A DNA stretch of 64,000 bases from Porogramme epimiltina (lineage: Eukaryota; Basidiomycota; Agaricomycetes; Polyporales; Polyporaceae): contig FTLJ01000015.1 in the NCBI GenBank assembly GCA_900155495.1, forward strand, positions 25,514 to 89,513. Reading direction: 5' to 3'. Positions within the stretch are counted from its first letter, which is position 1, and the number at the start of each line of letters is the position of its first letter. Shown one piece after another: positions 22,344-32,747 of the stretch. A program made the translations under genes and the position numbers. The notes beneath the pieces were generated by a model. It was not told where the DNA came from and searched no databases. It was given only the letters and a program-made list of their open reading frames with translations.

Positions 22344-24161
22344 ATGGCTTTCAGTGGACAGGAAGAAGCTGCTATAGTAGATTTCTACAAATCTGGGTGC
22401 GTTCCTTCCCTACAGGCGGCGTTGGATCCCCGCAGGTTCTTACAGCGGTTTTCCACTTTGAAGAGTGATTAACAACTATTGCGGCTATGCTGCGTCGGGT
22501 GAGCGATATTCCGGTCTATTAGAACTTCAGGCTCTTGCTGGTCGGACTCTCACGCCGTGCTTTGTTGATCACCCATGCAGTAATGATCACTTACGACTTT
22601 CTCGTCACCTCTGGTGCCGAGATACGTCTCATTTGGAAGCGTAAGCCTACTGCTTCTGCGGTCCTTTTTGTGGCGAATAGGTACTTGAACCTAGTCTATT
22701 GGGGGCTATATGGATTCGTGGACATCAATCTAGCTGTCTCCGTCAAGGTTCGTCACGTTCTATTGGCCTTCAAGTTATGAAACGTTGCTGACATCTTGCG
22801 TACTAGAGGTGTGTAGGCCACTCACGGTACCTCGGTCGCGTTCTTATCTCTATCACGAGTGATTTAGTTGTACAATCCTAAGAAGTCGAGTTAGTGGCGT
22901 GTTTCAAGTGATACCATACGCTATTTGGGCGTGTAAGTGCCTCCCTGTTGTTATGACGTATGAAGTGCATTTCCGAAATCAGGCTAAAGCGCCTCCCAGT
23001 GTTCTCTGCGCTTCGTACACTTGGCTTGAGCAGGAGCAAAGGGACAGCCCTCTTGGTGTTTCTCTTAGCATTGGTTCCTTTCGCTACCAATATTGTAAGT
23101 GTATCTTCGCATACATACGCGGTATCGGACTGACTTACATGACCTCCTTGCGGCATTCAATAGTATCGAGTTACAACTCTCATGTGCATCCCTATATTCA
23201 ATCCGTCATCGGGTACACAAATCTCGACTGCCCCTGTGGATCTTGCGAGAAAGTGAGTTACCATACTGGCTGAGCCTAACATTCCCCCCTCTGACATTCC
23301 TCCTATGGATAGATGTATGTGATAGAACTCGCTAAGTTGGGCTCTCACTCGTGCTCAGATTGTGCCCTCCGACCAGTCCTTATCTCGACAAGAGCTTGCT
23401 TGATAGCTTCAGACGTAATCCTTATTACAGTGACTTGGCGTACTCTTCAAAGTGAGAGACAGTCGAAGAACGTATTGGGGAGACGGACGCTGTCCGATGT
23501 GCTTCTAATGAATGGTATGTTTACCCTTGACTTTGGGCTTAGTAACTGCCCTGATAATGCATCCAGGGATGATTTACTTCATGTGAGGCAACCAAGCTTT
23601 GGTTTAGAATCCGACTAAACCATGTCGCCTCAGAGTACTCTTCCTCCTCAACGTGCTTCACCTATCTCTCAGTCTGGCTTCTGTAAGTCTCGTAAAATAC
23701 ATAACAGTCTTAAGATAATATTTTCACCACGTTCCCTTACTAGATTGAAGATACGCTCTCTCCGGGGCTGAGTTACGTGACCATATTCACGGATCCGTAC
23801 AGTGTTTTCTTCTCTACTTTCACGTCCGAGTATCTGACACAGTCCTTCCAGAATAACGGCGATTCTTGTTTCTCGCTTCCTTCTCGACCTCCAGGCCACC
23901 AATCAGGCGTCTGAACAGGGGGGACTCACGTTTTCGAACTCACGGAGCCCGGGTGAGCAAGCTGGCACCCTAGCATTCGCGGCTTGCTTTAGTGCGCACA
24001 TCGCCCCCGGAGATTTCGCGGCCCTTGAAGAGTACAAAAAGGACGAAGAAACAACAGATAACGCGGAGAAGATGTCGTTCATAGGATCTGCGGAAGAGGT
24101 TTTAGATTCCGAACGTGGGGCTCGAGATACTCCCGCCATTCACGACCACCTTGAGGTTTGA
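22344..24161 (+). CDS. DUF6533 domain multi-pass membrane protein, copy B
   Basis: Paralogue of copy A. Exons: 22344-22396, 22464-22498, 22581-22747, 22807-22808, 22868-22932, 23000-23094, 23164-23252, 23313-23314, 23377-23514, 23567-23582, 23634-23682, 23744-23796, 23852-24161. The total is 1074 nt, or 357 residues, the longest of the four because of a larger acidic tail. Landmarks are VMITYDFLVTSGAEIRLIW, FVANRYLNLVYWGLYGF, VIPYAIWAL|FSALRTLGLSR, TRACLIASDVILITVTW, LGRRTLSDVLLMNG and ILVSRFLLDLQATNQ. Exon 4 (AG) and exon 8 (AT) are 2 nt long, flanked by introns of 59/59 and 60/62 nt. No stop or frameshift is seen, so it is an intact gene. No close match to the TATA block of copies A and C was found; ACTAAAACC near 22268 is a weak substitute. 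Confidence 0.82.
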
Positions 24162-25796
24162 AAGCTTATGATGAGTTAGAGACCCGTGAGTTATTGTTGC
24201 ATCGTATACGGCTCCTGTAACATCTTCAGTGTCTAAGTGGTCACAGATAGAGAAGGGGAGTATATACACTCACCTGAGGAGCTTACCTGTATATGTCGTG
24301 GAGCCCTGCTCGAGAGGCTGTCTGAAGGGCAGCGTCGCGAGTTGGTCTCAGAATTGAGGGGAACGATGTGATAGACACCAGGTGATGCACGGAGAGGGGG
24401 GAAATAGGCGGGCAAAGTACAACAAAACGGATATATATGACCACCGTTGTGAGGCTGCAACACCGCTGTGAAAAACTGCGGTAGTAAGTCTCAGGCTAGA
24501 GGCCGGATGCGAAGAAAGGAACCATGAATAGTATAGAACATTGATCAGTAATGTACATAGAAGCAGCGCTACGTCTTCTATCTTCTCCAATACGACTTAT
24601 TCCATCTCGGCCGCAATCACAGGGTTTCGGTCAATATTCAATTGGTGCCATGCACCCTTCTGGCAGCTGCACGTGACGAAAACAAAAGCGCAACTACCAT
24701 TTGGACGGACGAGTTCGCCGACCTAATGGACGATGGGAACAGCGGCCAGAGCCTTACCTGTGTGCTCCTGGTGCGACGCTACGATCGACTTCAATCCCTC
24801 ATACGTCTCTTGAGTGACGTCATCGGCACTGGCGCTAGCTACAAGCCTAGGCGCTTGTATCAGTATTTTGACTGGGCAAGCCTGCGCGACGAGGCCTCCC
24901 ATGACGGCTATTACCTTCTCTTCTAACGTCACTCATTCTCGCCGTCGCACACATATCTACTCGTTCTTCAGGACCTCATCTACTGCTCCACAACATCATG
25001 CGCCCAATGTTCCAGAGCTGTACAAGAAAGGCTAGAAGCCTACTTCAGCAGCAAGAAAATCTTCCCGCCTCCGGGAGAGTAGAACATACTGGACACCTGC
25101 CCTCTCGAACCCTCCTGGAAGCTTGTGCTTCATCTTCCCCAACAGCACCATCAGATACCCTCATATCGCGCCCCTTCCCTCAGACACCCACCTCGGCTCT
25201 GTTGTCGCCATGAACGGCACAGGGAGTGCATTTCGCGTGACGCGCTTCGTCGACGGCACTTCCACCTTTACGGGCCTCGGGACGATCACCACGTCTTCAG
25301 GCCATCTCAACAACGCGTTCCTCATCGAGCTCCCCGGGCAGCGACGTGCTTGCTGCATACTGGAACCACAACTTCACCGCAAACCGGTCGACACGCACCT
25401 GTCCACAAGTGTGTCGCACGACCATGGAGCGATTTGGGAGTTCGGGAGTCACATGGAGGGAGCAAGGCAATGCCGACGCTGGTGAATAATGGGATATGGG
25501 TGCGTGGTGTCTGTGGAAGTTAGTAACGTGTTTTCTGATACGATTGGGGTGGGTAGGAGCCTCCATGCGATCCTCGAACAAGGATACATCGCTTCAGCTG
25601 TACCGTGCGTCTGAAAACTCTGCGATAGGGCTAGAACATCCAGGTGGAAGCTCCGCGGACCGGGGCGCGACGTGGTCTGCGAACACGACCATAATCTCAA
25701 GTGAGACGGCGACTGGGCGTGACGGGATGCCAGGATGCGCGAGTGAGTCTGTTTTCCGAACTCGTTAACACGCAATGTGTTCATACAAACTGCCAG
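24162..25796. other. Unassigned region with possible gene debris
   Basis: About 1.6 kb with no clear gene. On the + strand, 25123-25330 encodes an intriguing stretch (FPNSTIRYPHIAPLPSD, then SVVAMNGTGSAFRVTRF and DGTSTFTGLGTITTSSGHLN), and a neighbouring frame continues with YWNHNFTANRSTRTC. No family was recognised and the frames are interrupted. It lies directly before a P450 pseudogene, so it may be debris of another gene. Confidence 0.35.
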
Positions 25797-26440
25797 ACGA
25801 CGGCACCGCGAAGTGGCGTTGGGATGTCCACGCCTTGCGCGTTCCCCGTAGGCACGTTCACAGTCCTGCACCGCTTACCATCGTGGCTTCCAGGGGTGAC
25901 GTTTAAGAAGACAGCTGAGGCATGAAAAGCCGGATCGTCAAAGTATAGAGATAAGCTGTTCCCTGGGAGTGGAAGAGCTGGTGAGGGTCAGAGGGATCCC
26001 ATGAGTGGGTTCGGAAGGCGGTGGGTCTTTCATTTGTCACCTTTCATTGATGCACGCCGCCTGGACCCAATACCCCCCAGGTTTTCCCCGGTTTATAATT
26101 TGCAGGCGCGACTCTTTTTCATTATCTCTGCCTCAGTTCTACACACCTTCACGATAGTTCTCCCCCTCCCCTTTGGATAATTCTGGCTCACCAGTGGCTT
26201 TGAAAATGAGACCACAACTTCAAGGCTTGACCGCGTACGCGTTCTAGAACTGGGCTCTTCCGCAGCAATTCTGGTGATTCAGCGTCATGATACAACCCTG
26301 TACCCACCTCTAGACGCCCTGAACCTTTCAGCGCCGAATTTACCCTCGTTCCGCCCGCGATGCGGACCTTGTTCGCATCGTGAGCACTGCACCTTGGCAA
26401 GTTTGTGATGTTTTAGAGGAGCTATGGCACTGCGCTGAAG
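25797..26440 (+). pseudogene. P450 pseudogene with ~0.7 kb internal deletion (partial copy of 33.5-34.9 kb)
   Basis: The stretch aligns in order with the intact P450 at 32748-34712. GMSTPCAFPVGTFTVLHRLPSWLPGVTFKKTAEA matches its MSTPGAFPVDTFTVLRYLPFWLPGGRFKNTAMA region. Then TGG (Trp) has become TGA, the frame runs to the ...LGVEEL / intron-donor point, and the sequence jumps straight to the heme exon end (MSGFGRRW) and its intron. The I-helix, K-helix and most of the heme region are missing, and the heme Cys exon is scrambled. Homology continues into the 3' flank (TTTCAGCGCCGAATTTACCCTC versus TTTCAGTGCAGAATTTGCCCTC). It is non-functional. Confidence 0.8.
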
Positions 26441-26836
26441 CTGGCCGACAGGGGATTACAACAGAGTATAGTAACGCAATGCCTGGTCGCTATTTACGGC
26501 GATCACCTTCTCATTCGGCGAGGCACTGAGTTGGCAATATCTAGACTACGTCGTGCGTGTATTGCAAATTCGGTTTGAATGTACCTCTTCATTATTCAGC
26601 GTTGCTGCCCTTGTGCAGTAGGTAGGCTGCGGTTTATAACGTCTTGTAGTGCATGATGGAGTCTGAGTAATGCCGGCCAGTTATCAAGTAATATGGGGTA
26701 GAAATGGCTCAATGACTCAGCGGCGACGGTACCGCAAGTCATCTGAGTGTGGGAGAAATCATCACACCTCTACGTGACCCATCCCTCAGGCTCCGCTCGT
26801 CGCCACGTTCATGCCGCATCTCCTACTCTTGCAGAC

Positions 26837-28733
26837 ATGGCGGAAACATTCGATGAGACTAGTCCTCTACTCTCCGCAGACCCCAACAGCGGAGTCTCTC
26901 CAAGTTCTGTCGGAGTCAATAAACTTCCTACGAAAACTCCACTTCCTAAAGTGCAATTCAGCATTTTGATCCTCGTGTTCATCGCGGAACCCATTACGGC
27001 GTACTGCATTTTTCCGTTCATCAACCAGGTTAGTTGTACTCCTCACTTATGTCTTAACTGCGCTCACCTTCTTTGTTGGCGATGCGCTACCTAGCTTATA
27101 TGGGAGCTCGATATTACAGGGGGCGACGAAAAGAAAGTTGGGTATTATGTCGGCTTGATTGTGAGTCACAGTTCATATCGCTTGTCACCATCTCACCGGC
27201 GTCCCTTTCATATATAACAGGAATCAATTTTCTTCGTGACAGAAGCGACTTTTGTCTTTCAATGGGCACGGTTATCAGACCATATTGGAAGAAAGCCTGT
27301 CATCTTGATCGGGTTGTCCGGGCTTACAATATCCATGATATGCTTTGGGCTGTCCCGTACTTTCTGGGGCCTTGTTGTAAGGCAAGTTGTATATACGTTC
27401 TATCGTCGCATTGGCCGATCAGCGCAGACCTTCACTTACGCCGTTACAGCCGCAGTATTGTCGGCTTGCTGAACGGAAATTCGGGAGTCATGAAAAGCAT
27501 GATCGGGGGTCAGTAACTCTCCACGTTCTGATAAATTACAATTGATCTTCTCTTCCAGAAATGACCGACGCTACTAACATGGCGCAAGGATTCTCGATTC
27601 TCCCAGTTTCGTGGTCAATAGGGAGCACAATAGCGTGAATACTCCTTTCTCTCAAATCACGGATCTGGTCCCGGAGACTTATGACCTGCCTTCTACAGCC
27701 CTTTTATCGGCGGTCAACTATCCCGGCCCCAAGACAGGTGGCCAAAATTATTCGCTCACCCTGTATGGGCAACATTCCCTTATCTCTTACCTTGCGCTGT
27801 TTCTGCGGCGTTTTCCGCGTTCGCCTTTGTAACGTCTGCGCTTTTCTTAAAAGAGGTACATCTACCTCTATCTTTCTTGCATATATGGTCCCCGGTCGTG
27901 CTAACTGTGATGATTCATGGGCAGACCTTGAAGAAGCGTTCCCGCCACGGAGCCTCTTTAACAACTGCAGACGCCCCTACGAATGAATCCGAACAAGATG
28001 ATGTGCCCCCTCCTCTCCGAAGCCTGCTTACCCGACCAGTCGTGCTCTCCATCGCCTGCTATTCGCTACTGGGGTTCATTGATGTCGCATTCATGGCCCT
28101 CTTCCCCCTCTTCTGCGCTACGCCGATCAAGCTGGGTGGGCTCGGGCTCGACCCACCGCGCATCGGCACCGCGCTCGGCATATTCGGCCTCTTTGACGGG
28201 CTCTTCCAGGGCCTCTTCTTTTCGCCTACGGTGGACCGTTTCGGCCTGAAGCGTGTCTTACAGTTCTCTCTGTCGATGTTCGTCCCCATGTTCTCCCTCT
28301 TCCCGTTCATGAGCGCAGTTGCAAAGGCGCAGGGCGCGGTATTGCTGGGAACGTGGGTGCTCGTCGCATTCCAGTTCGCGCTTGCGTGCCTTATGCACAT
28401 GTCGTACGGTGCGTCATTTAGCTTCCCCAATTATCCCTCGCGCTGATGGAATACGTACACGTAGGTGCAGTGTTCATGATCATCAGGTCCTCAGCACCGA
28501 GCAACCGCTCGTTAGGTGCAGTCAACGGCATCGCGCAGTTCGTCACTGCGGTCATGCGTGCCATAGCACCTGCCACTTCCACGTCACTTTTCGCGTCTTC
28601 ACTGGAGTACAACTGGTTGGGTGGATATGCCGTATACCCCATCTGCATTTTACTTAGCGTTGCAGTGGCATTCTCGGCCCGTCCATTGCCCTCCTCTGGG
28701 ATGTGGTCCAGGTCGGAGGAGACAAGCGGGTGA
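26837..28733 (+). CDS. MFS transporter, DHA1/zinc-induced-facilitator-like
   Basis: Twelve-TM major facilitator transporter (proton-coupled efflux of drugs or organic anions in related fungal proteins), probably at the plasma or vacuolar membrane. The start at 26837 gives a polar N-terminus with the family motif ETSPLL. TM1 follows as FSILILVFIAEPITAYCIFPFINQ, then VTEATFVFQWARLSDHIGRKPVILIG, carrying the A-motif (RLSDHIGRKP), LNGNSGVMKSMIGEMTD, and SWSIGSTIAPFIGGQLSRPQDRWP assembled across an intron. The second half includes SLLGFIDVAFMALFPLFCATP and SNRSLGAVNGIAQ. About seven introns are present; 27877-28446 is an almost uninterrupted exon. The stop at 28731-28733 follows a short polar tail. 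The substrate is not predictable. The gene stands alone between the P450 relic and DUF6533 copy C. Confidence 0.85.
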
Positions 28734-29350
28734 CCGGGCTTACGGAGGAACTAACGCATTGTGTCGAAGAATGTATTTACTTCAACGCATGTGCTCCTCG
28801 CTCTGGTTTACCTGGTTGCCTAAGATGCGAAGCAGTAGTTCGCGATATGTCTCATGACACTCGGCGTTTAAATTGACCGTGATAAGATAAGATACCAGTC
28901 AAACTGATCCGTCGCTGATACAGGGTGCTGCGTGCAACTGAATCTACCACCATTTCAAAGTGCCCACGAGCAAGCTGTACTGTTTAAACTTTACGAGCAG
29001 ATGCGCGAAAAAAATCCGGTTGATCCCGGTCATCATGTACAAAGTACCAGGAGGTGTCAACGCGGCGGTGAACGATGACTCGGAGCAGACTATCACCGGC
29101 GGGCGCTAGATATATCGTCACCGTTGAGGCCCATCCTTGGTCCCGGAGCGCTGAAACACGTGGCAGATTTGGTGAGTCTTATCAGGTTACTGGCATGGTA
29201 TTGTACTGCACACTGACAGCTCGCAGCAGTATCTCGTGATGGTGCAACGAAGGTTCCGTTCGGACAGAGTCACAGCCCGGACTCCAAGCTGACAGAGCAG
29301 CTAAAGGCGTCAGAGACACGAGGTTCCCATGCTAAGTTTTCATCGCTTCT
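28734..29350. other. Intergenic, MFS 3' flank to DUF6533 copy C promoter
   Basis: About 620 nt without a gene. The distal half (from about 29180) resembles the copy A upstream region. Confidence 0.45.
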
Positions 29351-29369
29351 CAGTAACTATAAACAGGCC
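29351..29369 (+). promoter_or_regulatory. Core promoter block (TATA) of DUF6533 copy C
   Basis: CAGTAACTATAAACAGGCC differs at one position from the copy A block at 12341-12359 and precedes the copy C ATG (29456) by about 90 nt. Confidence 0.6.
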
Positions 29370-29455
29370 TAACTAGCAGCAAGGTAGCCAGCAATCCTCG
29401 GCCCGGACCTGATACGTAGTTATCCTACTACTCTCCTGCTAGGTACCGTCGCTCT

Positions 29456-31182
29456 ATGACATACCAATTAGACAAAGCTGCCATAGTAACCTTCTACAGC
29501 TCAGCGTACGTCCTACGGAGGTGCTTTATCTTCGCTGATACTGATCGGCAGTGTGGCTTTATAACTTGAAGGGACGTCGTTACTTATTGCGGCTACGCGG
29601 CGGCAGGTACTTTCCAGAGCTCAACCACTCGCCTTTATTGCTAATCAATATCATCTCTCGCTCGTAGTAATCATCACTTACGATTATCTCATCACCCTTG
29701 GAACCGAGATACGGCTATTCTGGAGCCGCAAGTTCTCCGCCGCCACATTATTGTTCGCGGCCAATAGGTACCTAAACCTGTTCTATTGGGGGGTGCCGTA
29801 TGGGTTTATCATCATCAACGGGCCTTCCTCTGCTCAGGTACGTCGGTGCCATATGTATTGAATGTTCGTGTGGGGAACTGAGGACTCGTCTTAGAGGTAC
29901 GCAGGGGACATACATACTCGCGGTGAAGTGGCTACATTCTCATCCACTGCGCTGCATTTTTGTGTAGCTGTGCCACAAGCAGTCGGGTAAACTCGGCGAT
30001 TCGAGTAGTGCCTTTCTTTTTTTGGGCATGTACGTTCATCCCCGAATTCTCCGTCACGCCGCGTACTATCCATTAATCTGAGGCCTCTCACGTCTAGTGT
30101 TCTCTGCGCTTCGTACGCTTGGGTTGAGTAGGAGCAAGAGGTTAGCTCTTTTTGTCTTCCTTTTGGCCTCGGTTCCTGCCGGCACCAACGCAGTAAGTGC
30201 ATAGGATCCGCAATGCAACATTAATCTAACTAATAGGGGATTCATGTGGTGTGCAGTACCGAGTCACCACACTCGTGTGTATAGCTCTCTTCGAGCCAGG
30301 ACAGGAGATGACGGTCTCAGCTGCCCCTGCAGATATCGCAAGAAAGTGAGTCATGCGAGGACTACCGAGACTTCAGCCTCTCATTCGTCATTGGGGCATA
30401 CCAATAGGTGTATGTCACAATATACTTATAAGCTTCCGTTTATGACGAATAACTTGCACCGTGCGAACAGTTGTGATTGCGACAAGGATATCCTTGATAG
30501 CATCGGACATGATCGTCATTGCAGTTACATATCGTGCGCTTGGGCGCGAGAGGCCGTTGATGAAGACGTTGGGAAGACGTACATTGTCAGATGCGCTCTT
30601 TATGAATGGTAAGGCGCCACTAACTATCATCATAACAGATTACTTTAACATGAGTAATTCCAGGGATGATTTACTTCGTGTAATGCACCTAACAAATCGC
30701 TGCCAGTATATCCAACTAAGGAACCGTGCAGAGTACTCTTCGTCCTCAACATGCTCCATTTAAGTCTCAGCTTAGCTTCTGTAGGTGTTGCTGAGGCACT
30801 TTGCCAATGAATGAAATCATGCTGACCTCCTCTGTCCATTAGATTTACGTCATATCAGAACCCGGAGCCACTTACGTGACTCTTTTTACGGATCCGTACG
30901 CCGTTTCCTTTTTCCATTGGTGGCTCAATATTCTGATAGCGTCCTTATAGGATGACGGCGATCCTAGTATCTCGGTTCATTCTCGATCTCCAAGCCGTTA
31001 ACCAAGAGTCTCAGAAGGGAGCATCAAGCTCGCATCTGGAGGAACAATCAGGCTCCCTCGCTTTCGCAGCTGTCTTCAGCGCACACATCAATTCCGGAGA
31101 TATCGCGAGCCATCAATTTGAGGACAGTGGAGATGAAGGCGCCGCCGAGAACGTTGGCAGCTGCACCCATTGCGGAGCATAG
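29456..31182 (+). CDS. DUF6533 domain multi-pass membrane protein, copy C
   Basis: Closest paralogue of copy A. Exons: 29456-29505, 29572-29606, 29668-29837, 29895-29896, 29968-30029, 30098-30192, 30257-30345, 30408-30409, 30471-30608, 30664-30679, 30732-30780, 30843-30895, 30951-31182. The total is 993 nt, or 330 residues. Landmarks are VIITYDYLITLGTEIRLFW, FAANRYLNLFYWG, VVPFFFWAL|FSALRTLGLSR, TRISLIASDMIVIAVTY, LGRRTLSDALFMNG, GMIYF and ILVSRFILDLQAVNQ. The 2-nt exons are AG (29895-29896; flanking introns 57 and 71 nt) and GT (30408-30409; 62 and 61 nt). All other exon lengths equal those of copy A except one extra codon in exon 3 and the last exon. The gene appears intact. Confidence 0.82.
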
Positions 31183-31334
31183 TATATGTGTCAAGGAGGC
31201 TGACGAGTCCATATCAGAATGTTGACGAACGGCCGGGAGAATATACACCAACTGTGATTGTCACGACAGCTTCCAAAACGCACGATATGGACCCGTCGGA
31301 TGTGCGGTGCAAGGATCTAGGGGGAAGTGCATCT

Positions 31335-31374
31335 GTTCACGTCTGTTCGTGTCCGTTCGTGTCCGTTTGTGTCA
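31335..31374 (+). repeat. Minisatellite, 10-bp unit x 4
   Basis: Four consecutive 10-mers related to GTTCGTGTCC (first GTTCACGTCT, last GTTTGTGTCA). It lies between DUF6533 copy C and the promoter of the chimeric locus, 97-136 nt upstream of its ATG. Confidence 0.8.
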
Positions 31375-31407
31375 CTTTACCTGCGCCATAAAGTTCCACC
31401 GCTGTTC

Positions 31408-31424
31408 AGTAGCTATAAGCGGGC
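31408..31424 (+). promoter_or_regulatory. Degenerate TATA block of the chimeric locus
   Basis: AGTAGCTATAAGCGGGC matches the CAGTAGCTATAAACAGGCC block of copies A and C and lies about 50-60 nt upstream of the ATG at 31471. The DUF6533 promoter was therefore duplicated together with the 5' exons. Confidence 0.5.
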
Positions 31425-31470
31425 CCAACCCTAATGCGAAGTCATATCGCTGCTCTCCCAGTGCCGCGTC

Positions 31471-32470
31471 ATGGCATCTCAACAAGACACAGTTGCTATA
31501 ATGGCCTTATACAGCTCAGGGTGCGTTCTATAAACCTACCGCAGGTGCCATACTCTCGCTAATACTAATAGTGTCGCTTTCCGACTTCAAGTGTCATCAT
31601 CGATTATTGCGACTATGCGGTGGCAGGTACTCTCCAGAGCTGAAACATTCGTATTCATTATTGACCAATATCGTCTCTCTTTTTTGGACCACGTAGCTCT
31701 GATTATTTACGATCAACTCGTCACACTTGGAGCCGAGATACGTCTCTTTTGGACCGTCTACCAACATTCAAGGATCAGGCCTCTCTACCCTACCTTAGTG
31801 CACTTCTCGAAGAGCTCCTACGGCGGCATACCGTAACACCCATCAGAGTTCCTCACTGTTCCGTCACAGACAACGAGTACAACGACTGCTACATTCCCGC
31901 GAGCTCTATCATGACCGTAAACGTTCAGTATGTGTGCCCTTTTCTTATATTGCGCCTAGCTCACATGCCTGGGTGTCTCTAGGGCATTCTCATGCGATCT
32001 AGAAGCATTCCCTGACTCAGAATCCTTCATCCCGGAGCGATTCTCAGACGCGAACGGCAAGCTCGATCCTAGGAACAACGAGCTAGTCGATTTTACGTTT
32101 GAGTTCGGCAGGAGGTAAGTTCTGTCGAGGAACCCCACAATCGAGAACCCATGACTGATGGCGACTCCACAGGATCCGACTCCACAGGATCTGTCCAGGA
32201 AGATACTTTTTCGAAGCTTCGCCTTTTAATCTCGCTGCTTCTATGCTGCACATATTCAACATCCGCCCTCCTCTCGACGAACACGGCGCACCTCAAAGGC
32301 TTGAACATAAGATGGCGGAGACAGGTCTTGTACTGCAAGTGTCCTCTCCATTCTATCTACATGTTTTTCATATCTATCTCATAAATAGGCACTCCGAAGT
32401 CTACCACTACATCGTTAAGCCTCACTCCGCACGCGCGGAACAGCTGACCCTTGCACGGAATAGTGCATGA
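31471..32470 (+). pseudogene. DUF6533 5' end fused to a P450 3' half
   Basis: Exons 1 (31471-31520, 50 nt) and 2 (31592-31626, 35 nt) and the start of exon 3 (from 31697, LIIYDQLVTLGAEIRLFW) are those of a DUF6533 gene. At about 31750-31753 the sequence changes to P450: DRLPTFKDQASLPYLSALLEELLRRHTV, PHCSVTDNEYNDCYIPA, an intron, PDSESFIPERFSDANGKLD, FEFGRR|ICPGRYFFEA and a last exon RHSEVYHYIVKPHSARAEQL ending at TGA 32468-32470. The P450 part is one frame off from the DUF6533 part; the in-frame reading ends at TAA 31834-31836. The P450 half lacks its N-terminus and I-helix exon. It is probably a dead recombinant, although the P450 reading frame itself is well kept. Confidence 0.75.
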
Positions 32471-32681
32471 TCTCATGACGGATTCTCTAAGGGCCAACCG
32501 CGGACATTGGGGGCGTCCGGACTTGCACATCAATCATTTATTATTTGGCTTTCGATGGCCCTCGTTCCAAATTTATCAATACCTCTATTCGTGAGTGAGA
32601 GCCCCTCACGCGACATCAATACTATGCCACACTGTGCGTTCACGTCCGCCCTATGCCCGTGAAGTTTAGCCAGTGGTGCAA

Positions 32682-32687
32682 TATAAG
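32682..32687 (+). promoter_or_regulatory. TATA box of P450 copy 2
   Basis: TATAAG in GCAATATAAGCC lies about 61-66 nt upstream of the ATG at 32748. Confidence 0.5.
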
Positions 32688-32747
32688 CCTCAGCACCCTT
32701 TTCAAGGTCTGTTCTCGTCCCCCCATCGCTCTCGGCAGCCCCCCACG

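Noticed and set aside
25123..25485. Possible gene with NGTGSAFRVTRF stretch
   Set aside because: Frames shift and break, no family was recognised, and it sits in pseudogene debris; noted only as an unassigned region.
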